Made by a program: the position numbers and the translations under genes. A stretch of 64,000 nt of DNA, from NCBI GenBank assembly GCA_034659015.1, contig JAYEGL010000017.1, forward strand, positions 372,001 to 436,000. The letters are read 5' to 3'. This document shows, in pieces, positions 1-8,655 of the stretch; positions within the stretch are counted from its first letter, which is position 1; each line of letters begins with the position of its first letter. Source of the DNA: Maricaulis sp034659015. GTDB lineage: Bacteria; Pseudomonadota; Alphaproteobacteria; Caulobacterales; Maricaulaceae. The notes below the pieces were generated by a model that searched no databases, had not been told where the DNA came from, and saw nothing but the letters and a program-made list of their open reading frames with translations.

Positions 1-907
1 TGGAACCGGGATGAAGCGGCGCCAGGTCGCGCGCCAGCATCAGGCCGATCTTGTCGGCGAAGATCTCCTCGCCCTCATTGTCGATCACCCCGCAGCGATC
101 GCCATCCCCGTCGAAGCCCAGCCCCACATCGGCGCCATGCTCGAGCACCGCATCGCGCATGGCGTGCAGCATCTTCATGTCTTCCGGGTTGGGATTGTAG
201 CGCGGGAAGGAGTGGTCGAGCTCGCAGTCCATCTCGATCACCTCGGCCCCCATGGCACGCAGGGCCTGCGGCGCGAACGCGCCGGCCGTACCATTGCCGC
301 AGGCGGCGACGACCTTCAGCGGACGGCTGAGCGACACCCCGTCGGCGACATCGGCGAGATAGCGCTCGGCCACACCGGCCTGGCGCACATAACCGCCGCC
401 ATCGCGGGTCTGCCCCTGCCCGTTCAGCACGATCTCGCGCAGCCGGCCCATCTCGTCCGGGCCGAAGGTCAGCGGGCGTTCCGCGCCCATCTTCACCCCG
501 GTCCAGCCATTGGAGTTGTGGCTGGCCGTGACCATGGCCACACACGGGATGTCGAGATCGAACTGGGCGAAATAGGCCACGGGCGACAGGGCCAGGCCGA
601 TATCGTGAACCTCGACGCCGGCTGCCATCAGCCCGACTTCCAGCGCCTGTTTCACGCCGAGGGAATAGCTGCGGAAATCATGACCGGTGACGATCTTGGG
701 CGCGACGCCGAGCTCGTGGATCAGCGTGCCCAGGCCGAGACCCAGCGCCTGGACGCCGTAGAGGTTGAGATCCGGCGCCTGGTCGGATCCGGGATGTCCG
801 AACCACCAGCGCGCATCGTATTCGCGAAAGCCGGTCGGCTTGATCAGCGCTTCATTCTCGAACGCCCAGGTATTGGCTTGCAGGGCGGCGTGCGGCTTGG
901 CGGTCAT
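1..907 (-). CDS. Phosphomannomutase/phosphoglucomutase, C-terminus cut by window edge
   Basis: This cytoplasmic alpha-D-phosphohexomutase interconverts hexose-6- and hexose-1-phosphates (mannose or glucose) for nucleotide-sugar synthesis. About 302 residues are visible and the reading frame runs off the left edge. The active-site phosphoserine loop reads VTASHNSNGWTG near residue 120 and the metal-binding loop reads GFDGDGDR near residue 265; both are diagnostic of the family. The ATG at 907 follows a GAGGGG Shine-Dalgarno-like run. It lies 94 bp downstream of ugd on the same strand, so it probably belongs to the same envelope-sugar cluster. Whether mannose or glucose phosphate is preferred cannot be read from the sequence. 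The long frame on the opposite strand here is a shadow. Confidence 0.9.
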   Translation of the reverse strand, partial: MTAKPHAALQANTWAFENEALIKPTGFREYDARWWFGHPGSDQAPDLNLYGVQALGLGLGTLIHELGVAPKIVTGHDFRSYSLGVKQALEVGLMAAGVEVHDIGLALSPVAYFAQFDLDIPCVAMVTASHNSNGWTGVKMGAERPLTFGPDEMGRLREIVLNGQGQTRDGGGYVRQAGVAERYLADVADGVSLSRPLKVVAACGNGTAGAFAPQALRAMGAEVIEMDCELDHSFPRYNPNPEDMKMLHAMRDAVLEHGADVGLGFDGDGDRCGVIDNEGEEIFADKIGLMLARDLAPLHPGS

Positions 908-1001
908 GAGTGTCCCCTCGGGCAGGTGTGCGCGCCTGTCCTAGCGCATGCCGCGGGGGGCGCAACCCCAAACGCGCGTGCCGTCCGCGACCCGCACAGA
1001 A

Positions 1002-2312
1002 TCAATGCCCGGGGCGCCCCACGCTGGTGTATTCGAAGCCGGCTCCGTGCGCCTGGTCATGCGTGTAGATGTTTCGAAGATCGACCAGGACCGGCGCCTT
1101 CATGGTGGATTTCAGCCGCGGCAGATCCAGCGCGCGGAACTCGTTCCACTCGGTGATGATCACCAGCGCGTCCGCGCCCTCGGCACAAAAGTAGGGCCCG
1201 GAAACGAACTCGACATTGTCGAGCAGTTTCTCCGCTTCCACCGTGCCGGCCGGATCGAAGGCGCGGATCCTGGCGCCGGCCGCCTGCAGTGCCGGAATGA
1301 TCTCCAGGCTGGGCGCTTCGCGCATGTCGTCCGTGTTCGGCTTGAAGGTGACGCCCAGCACGGCGATCGTCTTGCCCTTCACATCGCCGCCGCACGCCGC
1401 GATTACCTTGTCGGCCATGGCGCGCTTGCGCGCATCATTGACCTCGACCACGGTCTCGATCAGACGCAGCGGCGAACCGGAATCCTGGGCCGTGCGCGTC
1501 AGGGCCAGCGTGTCTTTCGGGAAGCAGGAACCGCCATAGCCCGGGCCGGCATGCAGGAACTTGCCGCCGATCCGGTTGTCCAGCCCGACGCCCTTGGCGA
1601 CTTCCTGGACATTGGCGCCGACATGCTCGCACAGGTCCGCGATCTCGTTGATGAAGGTGATCTTCATCGCCAGGAAGGCATTGGCGGCATACTTGATGAG
1701 TTCCGACGTGCGCCGCGAGGTGAAGACGATCGGCGTCTCGTTGAGGAAGAGCGGACGGTAGAGCTCGCGCATCACGGCGCGCGCCCGGTCCTCTTCCGCA
1801 CCGACCACCACGCGGTCCGGCCGCTTGAAGTCGTCGATCGCGGCACCTTCGCGCAGGAATTCCGGATTGGAGACGACGGAGAAATCGGCCCCGTCCCGGG
1901 TTTCCGAAATGATGCGCTCGACCTCGTCGCCCGTGCCCACCGGGACGGTGGATTTGGTGACCACAACCGTATAGCCGTCCATCACCTTCGCCACTTCCTC
2001 GGCGGCGGCATAGACGTAGGACAGGTCGGCATAACCGTCACCGCGGCGCGACGGCGTGCCCACGGCGATGAAGACCGCATCGGCGCCGCGCACGGCATCG
2101 GTGAGGTCCTGGGTGAAGCTGAGGCGCCCCTCGCGCACATTGCGCTCGACCAGCAGGTCCAGACCCGGCTCGTAGATGGGAATGCCGCCGGAATTGAGCA
2201 TGTCGACCTTCGCGGCGTCCTTGTCGACGCATACGACTTCATGCCCGAAGTCGGCGAAACAGGCCCCCGACACAAGACCGACATAGCCGGTACCGATCAT
2301 CGCCACGCGCAT
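1002..2312 (-). CDS. ugd: UDP-glucose 6-dehydrogenase
   Basis: This enzyme oxidises UDP-glucose to UDP-glucuronate with two NAD+. The 436 residues have the usual family length. An N-terminal Rossmann motif GTGYVGLVSGACFADFGHEV starts near residue 7, and the catalytic cysteine lies in GPGYGGSCFPKD near residue 260. The C-terminal NAD-binding-like domain contains the segment VTFKPNTDDMREAPS. The ATG at 2312 follows GGGAG at good spacing. GalU (the UDP-glucose supplier) and a UDP-glucuronate 4-epimerase are encoded within 4 kb, giving a complete route to UDP-galacturonate. Use in lipopolysaccharide or exopolysaccharide is an inference from context. Confidence 0.96.
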   Translation of the reverse strand: MRVAMIGTGYVGLVSGACFADFGHEVVCVDKDAAKVDMLNSGGIPIYEPGLDLLVERNVREGRLSFTQDLTDAVRGADAVFIAVGTPSRRGDGYADLSYVYAAAEEVAKVMDGYTVVVTKSTVPVGTGDEVERIISETRDGADFSVVSNPEFLREGAAIDDFKRPDRVVVGAEEDRARAVMRELYRPLFLNETPIVFTSRRTSELIKYAANAFLAMKITFINEIADLCEHVGANVQEVAKGVGLDNRIGGKFLHAGPGYGGSCFPKDTLALTRTAQDSGSPLRLIETVVEVNDARKRAMADKVIAACGGDVKGKTIAVLGVTFKPNTDDMREAPSLEIIPALQAAGARIRAFDPAGTVEAEKLLDNVEFVSGPYFCAEGADALVIITEWNEFRALDLPRLKSTMKAPVLVDLRNIYTHDQAHGAGFEYTSVGRPGH

Positions 2313-2456
2313 GCGTCACTCCCATCCTGGACGGTTTGGGTATCGCCGAGGCCACACCTCCGCGCAAGGGGGGCAAAGACCGACCTACAGTTATTTTTTT
2401 CGATGAGGCGAGATGGACCGCGATTGCCCGCGAAAGGGGCATTCCCCTGCGGGCGC

Positions 2457-3803
2457 TCAGGCGACGGCATCCTCGATCGCCGAGCGGATATCGCCGACGA
2501 CGCCCTGAATGAGCGCCTGGTCCCCTTCCGCCATGACCCGGATCACCGGCTCGGTCCCCGAGGCACGAACCAGGACGCGGCCCGCCTTGCCCAGACGCGA
2601 CTCGCCGGCCGTGATCGCCTGCTTCACGGCGTCCGCTTCCAGTGGCGCCGATCCTGCCTTGATCCGGACGTTCTCGAGCAGCTGCGGCGCCGGATCGAAA
2701 ACCCGGAGCAGCTCGCTCGCACGCTTGCCGCTCTCGTTCAGAACGCGCAGGACCTGAAGCGCCGCAATAAGCCCGTCGCCCGTGGGGGCGTGGTCGGGCA
2801 TGACGATATGGCCGGAGGCCTCGCCGCCCAGATTGATGCCGCTTTGCTTCATGCGCTCGGTGACATAACGGTCGCCCACCTGGGTGCGCTCGAGCGACAG
2901 GCCGATCCCCGCGAGATACTGCTCCAGGCCCAGATTGGACATCACGGTGGCCACGATCGCCTTCTGGCTCAGCTCGTCATGCGCCTTCCAGTGGCTGGCC
3001 AGCAGGCCGAGGATCTGGTCGCCGTCGATGACGCGGCCCTTTTCGTCGCACAGGATCAGGCGGTCGCCATCGCCGTCCAGGGCGATACCCAGATCGGCGC
3101 GATATTTCACGACCTCCTTGGACAGGCGGGCCGGTGCGGTGGAGCCGCACTCCTCGTTCACATTGAAGCCGTTGGGCTCCACGCCGATGGGAATGATATC
3201 GGCACCCAGCTCCCACAGCGCGGCCGGCGCCACCTTGTAGGCCGCGCCATTGGCACAATCGACGACCAGGCGGAGCCCCGACAGGCGCTGGGTGCGCGGG
3301 AAGGTCGATTTGACGATCTCGATATACCGTGCCTGGGCATCGTCGATCCGCTTGGCCCGCCCGAGATCGGCCGCCTTGGCCAGATCGTCGGTCAGGCTGC
3401 CATCCATGCGCTTTTCGATCTTCAGTTCGGCCTTGTCGTCCAGCTTGTTGCCGTCGGGGCCGAACAGCTTGATCCCGTTGTCGTGATAGGGGTTGTGCGA
3501 CGCAGTGATCATGACGCCGAGATCGGCCCGCAGGGACCGCGTCATCAGCGCCACGGCCGGCGTGGGCAGCGGGCCGAACTGGAAAACATCCATACCGACC
3601 GAGGTGAAACCGGCCACCAGGGCCGACTCGATCATGTAACCGGACAGCCGGGTATCCTTGCCGATCACCACGGAGTGGCGCCCGGAATGGCGCACGAAAT
3701 GCTTGCCCGCCGCCATGCCGAGGCGCAGCGCCGTCTCGGCGGTCATCGGGAAGGTGTTCGTCAGGCCGCGAACGCCGTCCGTGCCGAAGTATTTCTTGCC
3801 CAT
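2457..3803 (-). CDS. glmM: Phosphoglucosamine mutase
   Basis: GlmM converts glucosamine-6-phosphate to glucosamine-1-phosphate, feeding UDP-GlcNAc for peptidoglycan and lipid A. The 448 residues begin MGKKYFGTDGVRG, the typical GlmM N-terminus. The phosphoserine loop TASHNPYHDNGIK is near residue 100 and the metal loop ALDGDGDRLILCD near residue 240. The C-terminal phosphate-binding segment reads RASGTEPVIRVM. It is divergent from galU across a 128-bp region that holds a 16-bp palindrome (3826-3841). The frame is intact and an essential housekeeping role is expected. Confidence 0.97.
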   Translation of the reverse strand: MGKKYFGTDGVRGLTNTFPMTAETALRLGMAAGKHFVRHSGRHSVVIGKDTRLSGYMIESALVAGFTSVGMDVFQFGPLPTPAVALMTRSLRADLGVMITASHNPYHDNGIKLFGPDGNKLDDKAELKIEKRMDGSLTDDLAKAADLGRAKRIDDAQARYIEIVKSTFPRTQRLSGLRLVVDCANGAAYKVAPAALWELGADIIPIGVEPNGFNVNEECGSTAPARLSKEVVKYRADLGIALDGDGDRLILCDEKGRVIDGDQILGLLASHWKAHDELSQKAIVATVMSNLGLEQYLAGIGLSLERTQVGDRYVTERMKQSGINLGGEASGHIVMPDHAPTGDGLIAALQVLRVLNESGKRASELLRVFDPAPQLLENVRIKAGSAPLEADAVKQAITAGESRLGKAGRVLVRASGTEPVIRVMAEGDQALIQGVVGDIRSAIEDAVA

Positions 3804-3825
3804 ATCGCTACCCGCTGTCTGTCCG

Positions 3826-3841
3826 CCTCCTATATAGGAGG
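3826..3841. promoter_or_regulatory. 16-bp perfect palindrome between glmM and galU
   Basis: CCTCCTATATAGGAGG is a perfect palindrome in the divergent intergenic region, 23 bp upstream of the glmM start codon and about 90 bp upstream of galU. It could be an operator for a dimeric repressor or chance; no regulator is identified. Confidence 0.3.
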
Positions 3842-3931
3842 TTGTGCCTTACGCGAAGTGAATCAGTACGCTGGACGGTCTAGCAGCAATCGGCTACCCG
3901 TTTTTGACACGATGAGCCTTCGGGGAAAGCC

Positions 3932-4792
3932 ATGACGCCCATTCGCAAAGCCGTCCTGCCCGTTGCGGGGCTGGGAACCCGTGTGCTTCCGGCGACCAAA
4001 TCCATCCCCAAGGAAATGCTGCCGGTTTTCGACCGGCCCGCCATCCAGTACGTGGTCGACGAAGCCCGCGCTGCCGGCATCGAGCACTTCGTCTTCGTGA
4101 CCGGGCGCAACAAGGCGGCCATCGAGGACTATTTCGACAGCGCCTACGAGCTGGAAGATACGCTGAAGGCCAAGAACAAGACGGCCATCCTGGACGAGCT
4201 GGAGCGCATCCGCCCCGAACCCGGCTCGATGAGTTTCGTGCGCCAGCAGGCGCCGCTGGGCCTGGGCCATGCCATCGCCTGCGCACGCGATATTGTCGGC
4301 GACGAGCCCTTCGCCATTCTTCTGCCCGACATGCTGGTGCAGGCGCAGACGAGTTGCCTGGCCCAGATGGTCGAAGCCTACGGCAAGGTCGGCGGAAACG
4401 TGATCGCGGTCGAGCCGTGCGAGGATCCGTCAGCCTATGGCGTGATCGACCCGGTCGACCGCTCCGGTCCGCTGATGAAGATGAAGGGCATGGTCGAGAA
4501 GCCGCCGCGCGAAAGCGCCCCCTCCAACCTCTTCATCACCGGCCGCTATATCCTGCAGCCGGAGATTTTCGACCTGCTGAAGACCCAGGGCGCCGGTGCC
4601 GGCGGCGAGATTCAGTTGACCGACGCCATGGTGCGCCTGATGGAGCGCCAGGATTTCCACGCCCTGGAATACGCGGGCACGTCCTACGACTGCGGCAGCA
4701 AGCTGGGCTATTTCCGCGCCAACCTCGCCTACGCGACGGCCGATGCGGAACACGGCGCCGAGGCCCGCGCCATGCTGAAGGACTTCGCCTAG
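3932..4792 (+). CDS. galU: UTP-glucose-1-phosphate uridylyltransferase
   Basis: GalU makes UDP-glucose from UTP and glucose-1-phosphate. The 286-residue protein begins with the nucleotidyltransferase signature PVAGLGTRVLPATKSIPKEM, followed by PAIQYVVDEA, and the length matches the bacterial family. It also carries the segment VEKPPRESAPSNLFITGRY. Its stop codon overlaps the stop of the convergent epimerase gene by the shared palindrome CTAG at 4789-4792. With ugd and the epimerase it supplies UDP-sugars for surface glycans. Confidence 0.96.
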   Translation: MTPIRKAVLPVAGLGTRVLPATKSIPKEMLPVFDRPAIQYVVDEARAAGIEHFVFVTGRNKAAIEDYFDSAYELEDTLKAKNKTAILDELERIRPEPGSMSFVRQQAPLGLGHAIACARDIVGDEPFAILLPDMLVQAQTSCLAQMVEAYGKVGGNVIAVEPCEDPSAYGVIDPVDRSGPLMKMKGMVEKPPRESAPSNLFITGRYILQPEIFDLLKTQGAGAGGEIQLTDAMVRLMERQDFHALEYAGTSYDCGSKLGYFRANLAYATADAEHGAEARAMLKDFA

Positions 4793-5766
4793 GCCTGCGT
4801 TCGCTCGCGCCAGCCCCGGTACCATTCGGCGAAACGGGGCAACCCGTCTTCCAGCCGGATTGACGGCTTGTAGCCGTAATCCGCCTCCAGCCGGGTCGTG
4901 TCGGCATAGGTGCGCGTCACATCGCCGGGCTGCATGGGCATCATGACCTTCTCTGCCGTCACACCGAGCGCGCGTTCGAGCGTCTCGATCATGTCCATCA
5001 GCCGGACCGGCGAGGACCCGCCGATATTGTAGACGGCATGACGCCCCCGCTCCGGATTGTCGGCGAGAATGCGGCCGAGCGGTTCGACGATATCGTCGAT
5101 ATAGGTGAAGTCCCGCTCCATATCGCCATTGTTGAAGACCTTGATCGGCCGTCCGGAGAGCATGGCGTCGGCGAACAGCCAGTAGGCCATGTCCGGCCGT
5201 CCCCAGGGCCCGTAGACCGTGAAGAAGCGCAGCCCGGTCGCGGGGATCTTGTAGAGCGAGCAATAGGCGGCCGTCATCAGCTCGTCGGAGCGCTTGGTCG
5301 CGGCATAGAGCGAGGCCGGCGTCTCCGACGCGTCGGTCTCCGCGAAGGGGACCGCGGACCGCTCGCCATAGACCGAGCTGGACGAGGCGTAGACAAGATG
5401 GTCGAGGTCCTCGCCCAGCCGCCGCGCCGCTTCCAGGACGGCAAGATGGCCGAGCAGGTTGGACCGCGCATAGGCAAACGGATTTTCCAGCGAGTAGCGC
5501 ACGCCCGCCTGGGCCGCCAGATGCAGGATGCGCCGCGGCCGCTCCCGTTCGACCAGCGCCATCACCGCACCGTCATCGGCCAGGTCGATCCGCTCGAAAC
5601 GGAAACCCGCCTGCCCGGAAATCTGGTCCAGCCGCGCTTGCTTGAGCGCGGGGTCGTAATAGGCGTTGAGATTGTCGATGCCGACGACGCGCTCGCCGGC
5701 CGCCAGCAGCGCCCGTGTCGCGTGAAACCCTACAAAACCGGCCGCTCCGGTGACCAGAATGGTCAA
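4789..5766 (-). CDS. NAD-dependent epimerase, probable UDP-glucuronate 4-epimerase
   Basis: This short-chain dehydrogenase/epimerase of 325 residues most resembles UDP-glucuronate 4-epimerases of the LpsL/CapI type, which make UDP-galacturonate. The NAD-binding motif VTGAAGFVGFH is at the N-terminus. The catalytic YxxxK is in SLYAATKRSDELM, and the family-typical segment FTVYGPWGRPDMAYWLF follows. I place the start at TTG 5766 because AGGGGGAG lies 7 nt upstream and the protein then begins directly at the Rossmann strand; an in-frame ATG at 5799 would add 11 unlikely residues. The substrate is inferred from motif similarity and from galU and ugd nearby. Confidence 0.88.
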   Translation of the reverse strand: MTILVTGAAGFVGFHATRALLAAGERVVGIDNLNAYYDPALKQARLDQISGQAGFRFERIDLADDGAVMALVERERPRRILHLAAQAGVRYSLENPFAYARSNLLGHLAVLEAARRLGEDLDHLVYASSSSVYGERSAVPFAETDASETPASLYAATKRSDELMTAAYCSLYKIPATGLRFFTVYGPWGRPDMAYWLFADAMLSGRPIKVFNNGDMERDFTYIDDIVEPLGRILADNPERGRHAVYNIGGSSPVRLMDMIETLERALGVTAEKVMMPMQPGDVTRTYADTTRLEADYGYKPSIRLEDGLPRFAEWYRGWRERTQA

Positions 5767-5827
5767 TGGACAACTCCCCCTGCCAATCCTCGCGTGCACT
5801 GTTATCCCAGTTCGGCGGGAAAGGCAT

Positions 5828-5845
5828 AGCCCGTTCGTTCGGGCT
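5828..5845 (-). terminator. Possible weak terminator hairpin after kdsD
   Basis: AGCCCG-TTCGTT-CGGGCT forms a 6-bp stem 15 nt downstream of the kdsD stop on the minus strand. There is no clear T-tract, so termination is doubtful. Confidence 0.3.
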
Positions 5846-5859
5846 TCCGGATTGTCCGG

Positions 5860-6828
5860 TCAGCTCAGCCCGACACGGAGCAGGTCGTGCAGATGAAGGA
5901 TGCCCACCGGGCGCTGGCCGTCGTCAACGATGAAGAGCTGGGTGATCTTCAGCGATCCGGCGGTCATCTCGCGCAGGGCGTCGGCGGCCAGCGTCTCCGC
6001 GCGCCCGGTTCTGGGATCGCGTGTCATCACGTCGCGCGCCGGACGGTCGAGAAGATCGGCGCCCATGTGGCGGCGCAGGTCGCCGTCGGTGATCATTCCG
6101 GTCAGCCGGCCCTGGTCGTCGAGCAGGCCGACGCAGCCGAAACTCTTGGCCGTCATCTCGATGAGCACCTCGCTCATCGGGGCCTGTTCGCCGGCGACGG
6201 GAACCGCATCGCCGGCATGCATGATGTCGCCCACCGAGGCGAGCGCCGCACCCAGCGCTCCGCCGGGATGGAAGGTGCGGAAATCGGCGGCCGTGAAACC
6301 GCGTGCTTCCAGTAGCGCCACGGCCAGGGCGTCGCCCAATGCCATCATCAGCGTGGTGGAGGTGGTCGGGGCGCGGGTCTCGCCGCACGCTTCCGGCGCA
6401 TCCGGAACGGCGAGAAGATGATCCGCCGCCCGGCCCAGCGTGCTGTCGGCACGGGCCGTCATGGAGACCAGCGGAACGCCGAAACGGCGGCAATAGGCGA
6501 TCAGGTCGCCCAATTCCTTCGTTTCGCCCGACTTGGACAGGGCCAGCACCGCATCCTGCTCGCCGATCATGCCCAGATCGCCATGGCTCGCCTCGGTCGG
6601 ATGCACGTAGTAGGCGGGCGTTCCTGTCGACGCCAGAGTCGCCGCGATCTTGCGCGCAACATGGCCGGACTTGCCCACGCCAGCACAGATCACGCGCCCC
6701 TTCATCTGCGAGAGCCGGGTCACCGTGGCAGCAAAGTCCTGGCCGATGGATGCAGCGAGCGCATCCAGGCCGTCGCGTTCGGTCGCGATGACACGGCGGG
6801 CCGAAGCGGCGGGATCGAATTCGGGCAT
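5860..6828 (-). CDS. kdsD: D-arabinose 5-phosphate isomerase (KpsF/GutQ/KdsD family)
   Basis: The enzyme converts ribulose-5-phosphate to arabinose-5-phosphate, the first step to the lipopolysaccharide sugar Kdo. The 322 residues comprise a SIS sugar-isomerase domain (about residues 35-175, with GVGKSGHVARKIAATLASTG and LSKSGETKEL) and then a CBS-domain pair (about 200-320, with GMITDGDLRRHM). This is the canonical KdsD architecture and length. The ATG at 6828 follows GAGG with suitable spacing; in-frame sequence upstream of it is not family-like. The 390 bp upstream contain no gene I can support. Confidence 0.94.
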   Translation of the reverse strand: MPEFDPAASARRVIATERDGLDALAASIGQDFAATVTRLSQMKGRVICAGVGKSGHVARKIAATLASTGTPAYYVHPTEASHGDLGMIGEQDAVLALSKSGETKELGDLIAYCRRFGVPLVSMTARADSTLGRAADHLLAVPDAPEACGETRAPTTSTTLMMALGDALAVALLEARGFTAADFRTFHPGGALGAALASVGDIMHAGDAVPVAGEQAPMSEVLIEMTAKSFGCVGLLDDQGRLTGMITDGDLRRHMGADLLDRPARDVMTRDPRTGRAETLAADALREMTAGSLKITQLFIVDDGQRPVGILHLHDLLRVGLS

Positions 6829-7218
6829 GGAAGTCCTCGGACAGGCAGGGAGACGAATGCAGGATCGCTCCCATACCAGAACCGCGCACGCCCGGGGAAG
6901 AGACGTGCGCGGCCGCAGCGGCGTGTTCGGCATGGTCCTAAGGGGGACGGAGAGGGACCAGGCATTCAAGAACGCCGCTTGTCTGGCCCGGATACGGACG
7001 GGGCCGATCCGGCTCCCGGCCCGGCGCGATGGAGGAGATTCGGCCCGGTCGGGGGCAGACCCCTGCTTACGCGTACCCGGAACTACTGGATGTCTAATAC
7101 CACAAGATGAGACCTCTGCCCATGCCTGACTTTTCGCCCCGCCGGGACCGCCTGCCGCCTTGCCCGTACCGGGCGGGCGGGCTATCGCTGCGGCCACGCC
7201 ACCGAAGAGGAGACCGAC
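6829..7218. other. Non-coding interval between kdsD and gpmA
   Basis: This 390-bp divergent region must hold the promoters of kdsD and gpmA. I see no convincing gene on either strand and no recognisable RNA. A short stretch near 7080-7110 vaguely recalls 16S rRNA helix sequence but lacks flanking conserved segments. Confidence 0.5.
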
Positions 7219-7950
7219 ATGCCGCAACTCGCCCTCATCCGGCACGGCCAGAGCGAGTGGAATCTGGAGAACCGCTTTACCGGCTGGGTCGATGTCGACC
7301 TGTCCGAGAAAGGCATCGCCGAGGCCCGCCGTTCCGGCGAGCTGCTTGCCGAGGCCGGCTTCAAGCCGGACCGGGCCTATGTCTCCGTGCTCAAGCGGGC
7401 GATCAAGACGCTGGACCTCACCCTGGACGGGCTGGACCGGATGTGGATCCCGGTCGAGAAGTCCTGGCGTCTCAATGAGCGGCATTACGGTGCACTGGCC
7501 GGGCTGAACAAGGACGAGACCCGGCAAAAGCATGGCGCAGAGCAGGTGAAGATCTGGCGCCGCTCCTTCGACACGCCGCCGCCGCCCGTTCCGGAGACGC
7601 ACGCATATCATCCGGCCAATGACGAGCGCTATGCCGACGTCCCGCGCGAGAACCTGCCGGCTGCGGAAAGCCTCAAGCTGACGCTGGCGCGGGTCGAGCC
7701 CTATTGGACCTCGGAAATCCTGCCGCATCTGAAAAAGGGCGAGACGATCGCCATTGCCGCCCATGGCAACAGCCTGCGCGCCCTGGTCAAGCTGCTGTTC
7801 AAGGTCGGCGACGCCGAGATCATGGAGGTCGAGGTTCCCACCGGCAATCCGCTGCTGATCGACCTGGACGATGACGGCACGACCATCCTCAAGGCGCGCT
7901 ATCTCGACGCGGACCGCGCCCAGCCGCTGCCGCCCCTGCCGGGAGCATGA
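7219..7950 (+). CDS. gpmA: 2,3-bisphosphoglycerate-dependent phosphoglycerate mutase
   Basis: GpmA interconverts 3- and 2-phosphoglycerate in glycolysis and gluconeogenesis. The 243 residues show the phosphohistidine motif LIRHGQSEWNLENRFTGW, with the catalytic His at residue 9. The second histidine is in AAHGNSLRALVK, and the acid/base segment ERHYGALAGLNK is also present. The start follows GAGGAGACCGAC. The stop overlaps the start of the next gene by ATGA, so the downstream RibD-like gene is translationally coupled. Confidence 0.96.
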   Translation: MPQLALIRHGQSEWNLENRFTGWVDVDLSEKGIAEARRSGELLAEAGFKPDRAYVSVLKRAIKTLDLTLDGLDRMWIPVEKSWRLNERHYGALAGLNKDETRQKHGAEQVKIWRRSFDTPPPPVPETHAYHPANDERYADVPRENLPAAESLKLTLARVEPYWTSEILPHLKKGETIAIAAHGNSLRALVKLLFKVGDAEIMEVEVPTGNPLLIDLDDDGTTILKARYLDADRAQPLPPLPGA

Positions 7951-8603
7951 CGCACAGCCCCGCAGACCACCGCTTCATGGGTCTGGCGCTGGCGCTGGCG
8001 CGAAGCCAGCTGGGACACACGGCGCCCAATCCGGCCGTGGGCTGCGTTCTGGTCCGCGACGGACAGATCATCGCCACGGGTGCGACCGCCCGGGGCGGCC
8101 GGCCCCATGCGGAACGGGCGGCGCTCGAAAAGGCCGGCGCGGCGGCCCGCGGATGTACCGCCTATGTCACCCTGGAGCCCTGCTCGCATCACGGACAGAC
8201 GCCGCCGTGCGCAGAAGGCCTGATCGCGGCGGGGATCGGGCGCGTGGCGATTGCCTGCCTCGATCGCGATCCGCGAGTGCGCGGCCGCGGCGCGGCGATG
8301 CTGGAAGCCGCCGGGATTCCGGTCGTGGAGGGGCTGGGCGAAACCGAGGCGCGACCGCTCTATGCGGGCTTCTTCAACCGGCTGGAAACGGGACGCCCCC
8401 TCGTCTTCGTCGACAGCCGCAAGGCGGTCTATGACGCGTACCTGGACCCGGTCGCGGAAACGGACCTCGACGCGCATCTTGCCGCGCTCGGCGAACAGGG
8501 CGTCTCCCGGCTTCGCGTCGCGCCGGGAACGGCCTTTGCAGCCATGCTGATCGAGCGCGGTCTCGCCCGCATCGCAGACCACAGCGGAGACACTGTGTAT
8601 TAA
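7947..8603 (+). CDS. RibD-like pyrimidine deaminase with shortened reductase half
   Basis: The first 145 residues or so are a classic RibD deaminase domain of riboflavin synthesis. The zinc site is HAE (GGRPHAERAALEKAG) plus EPCSHHGQTPPC, preceded by HTAPNPAVGCVLV. Normal RibD proteins are about 360-380 residues with a C-terminal NADPH-dependent reductase. Here only about 70 residues follow, and they resemble just the last part of a reductase (LAALGEQGVSRLRV, AMLIERGLARI), without its substrate and NADPH core. It is therefore probably a deaminase only, or a decaying copy. It overlaps gpmA by 4 nt and no other rib gene lies nearby. Confidence 0.82.
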   Translation: MTHSPADHRFMGLALALARSQLGHTAPNPAVGCVLVRDGQIIATGATARGGRPHAERAALEKAGAAARGCTAYVTLEPCSHHGQTPPCAEGLIAAGIGRVAIACLDRDPRVRGRGAAMLEAAGIPVVEGLGETEARPLYAGFFNRLETGRPLVFVDSRKAVYDAYLDPVAETDLDAHLAALGEQGVSRLRVAPGTAFAAMLIERGLARIADHSGDTVY

Positions 8604-8655
8604 CGTTCCGCCCTTAGTGTCGTCGTCTGCACAATTCGACCGACAGGACCAGCCT

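Noticed and set aside
948..3935. Very long open frame on the plus strand opposite ugd and glmM
   Set aside because: It is antisense to two certain enzymes; long antisense frames are expected in high-GC DNA with codon bias, and the translation shows no family motif.
7075..7110. Stretch recalling 16S rRNA helix sequence (AACTACTGGA ... CTAATACC)
   Set aside because: Only a few short matches in a spacer with no flanking conserved rRNA blocks.
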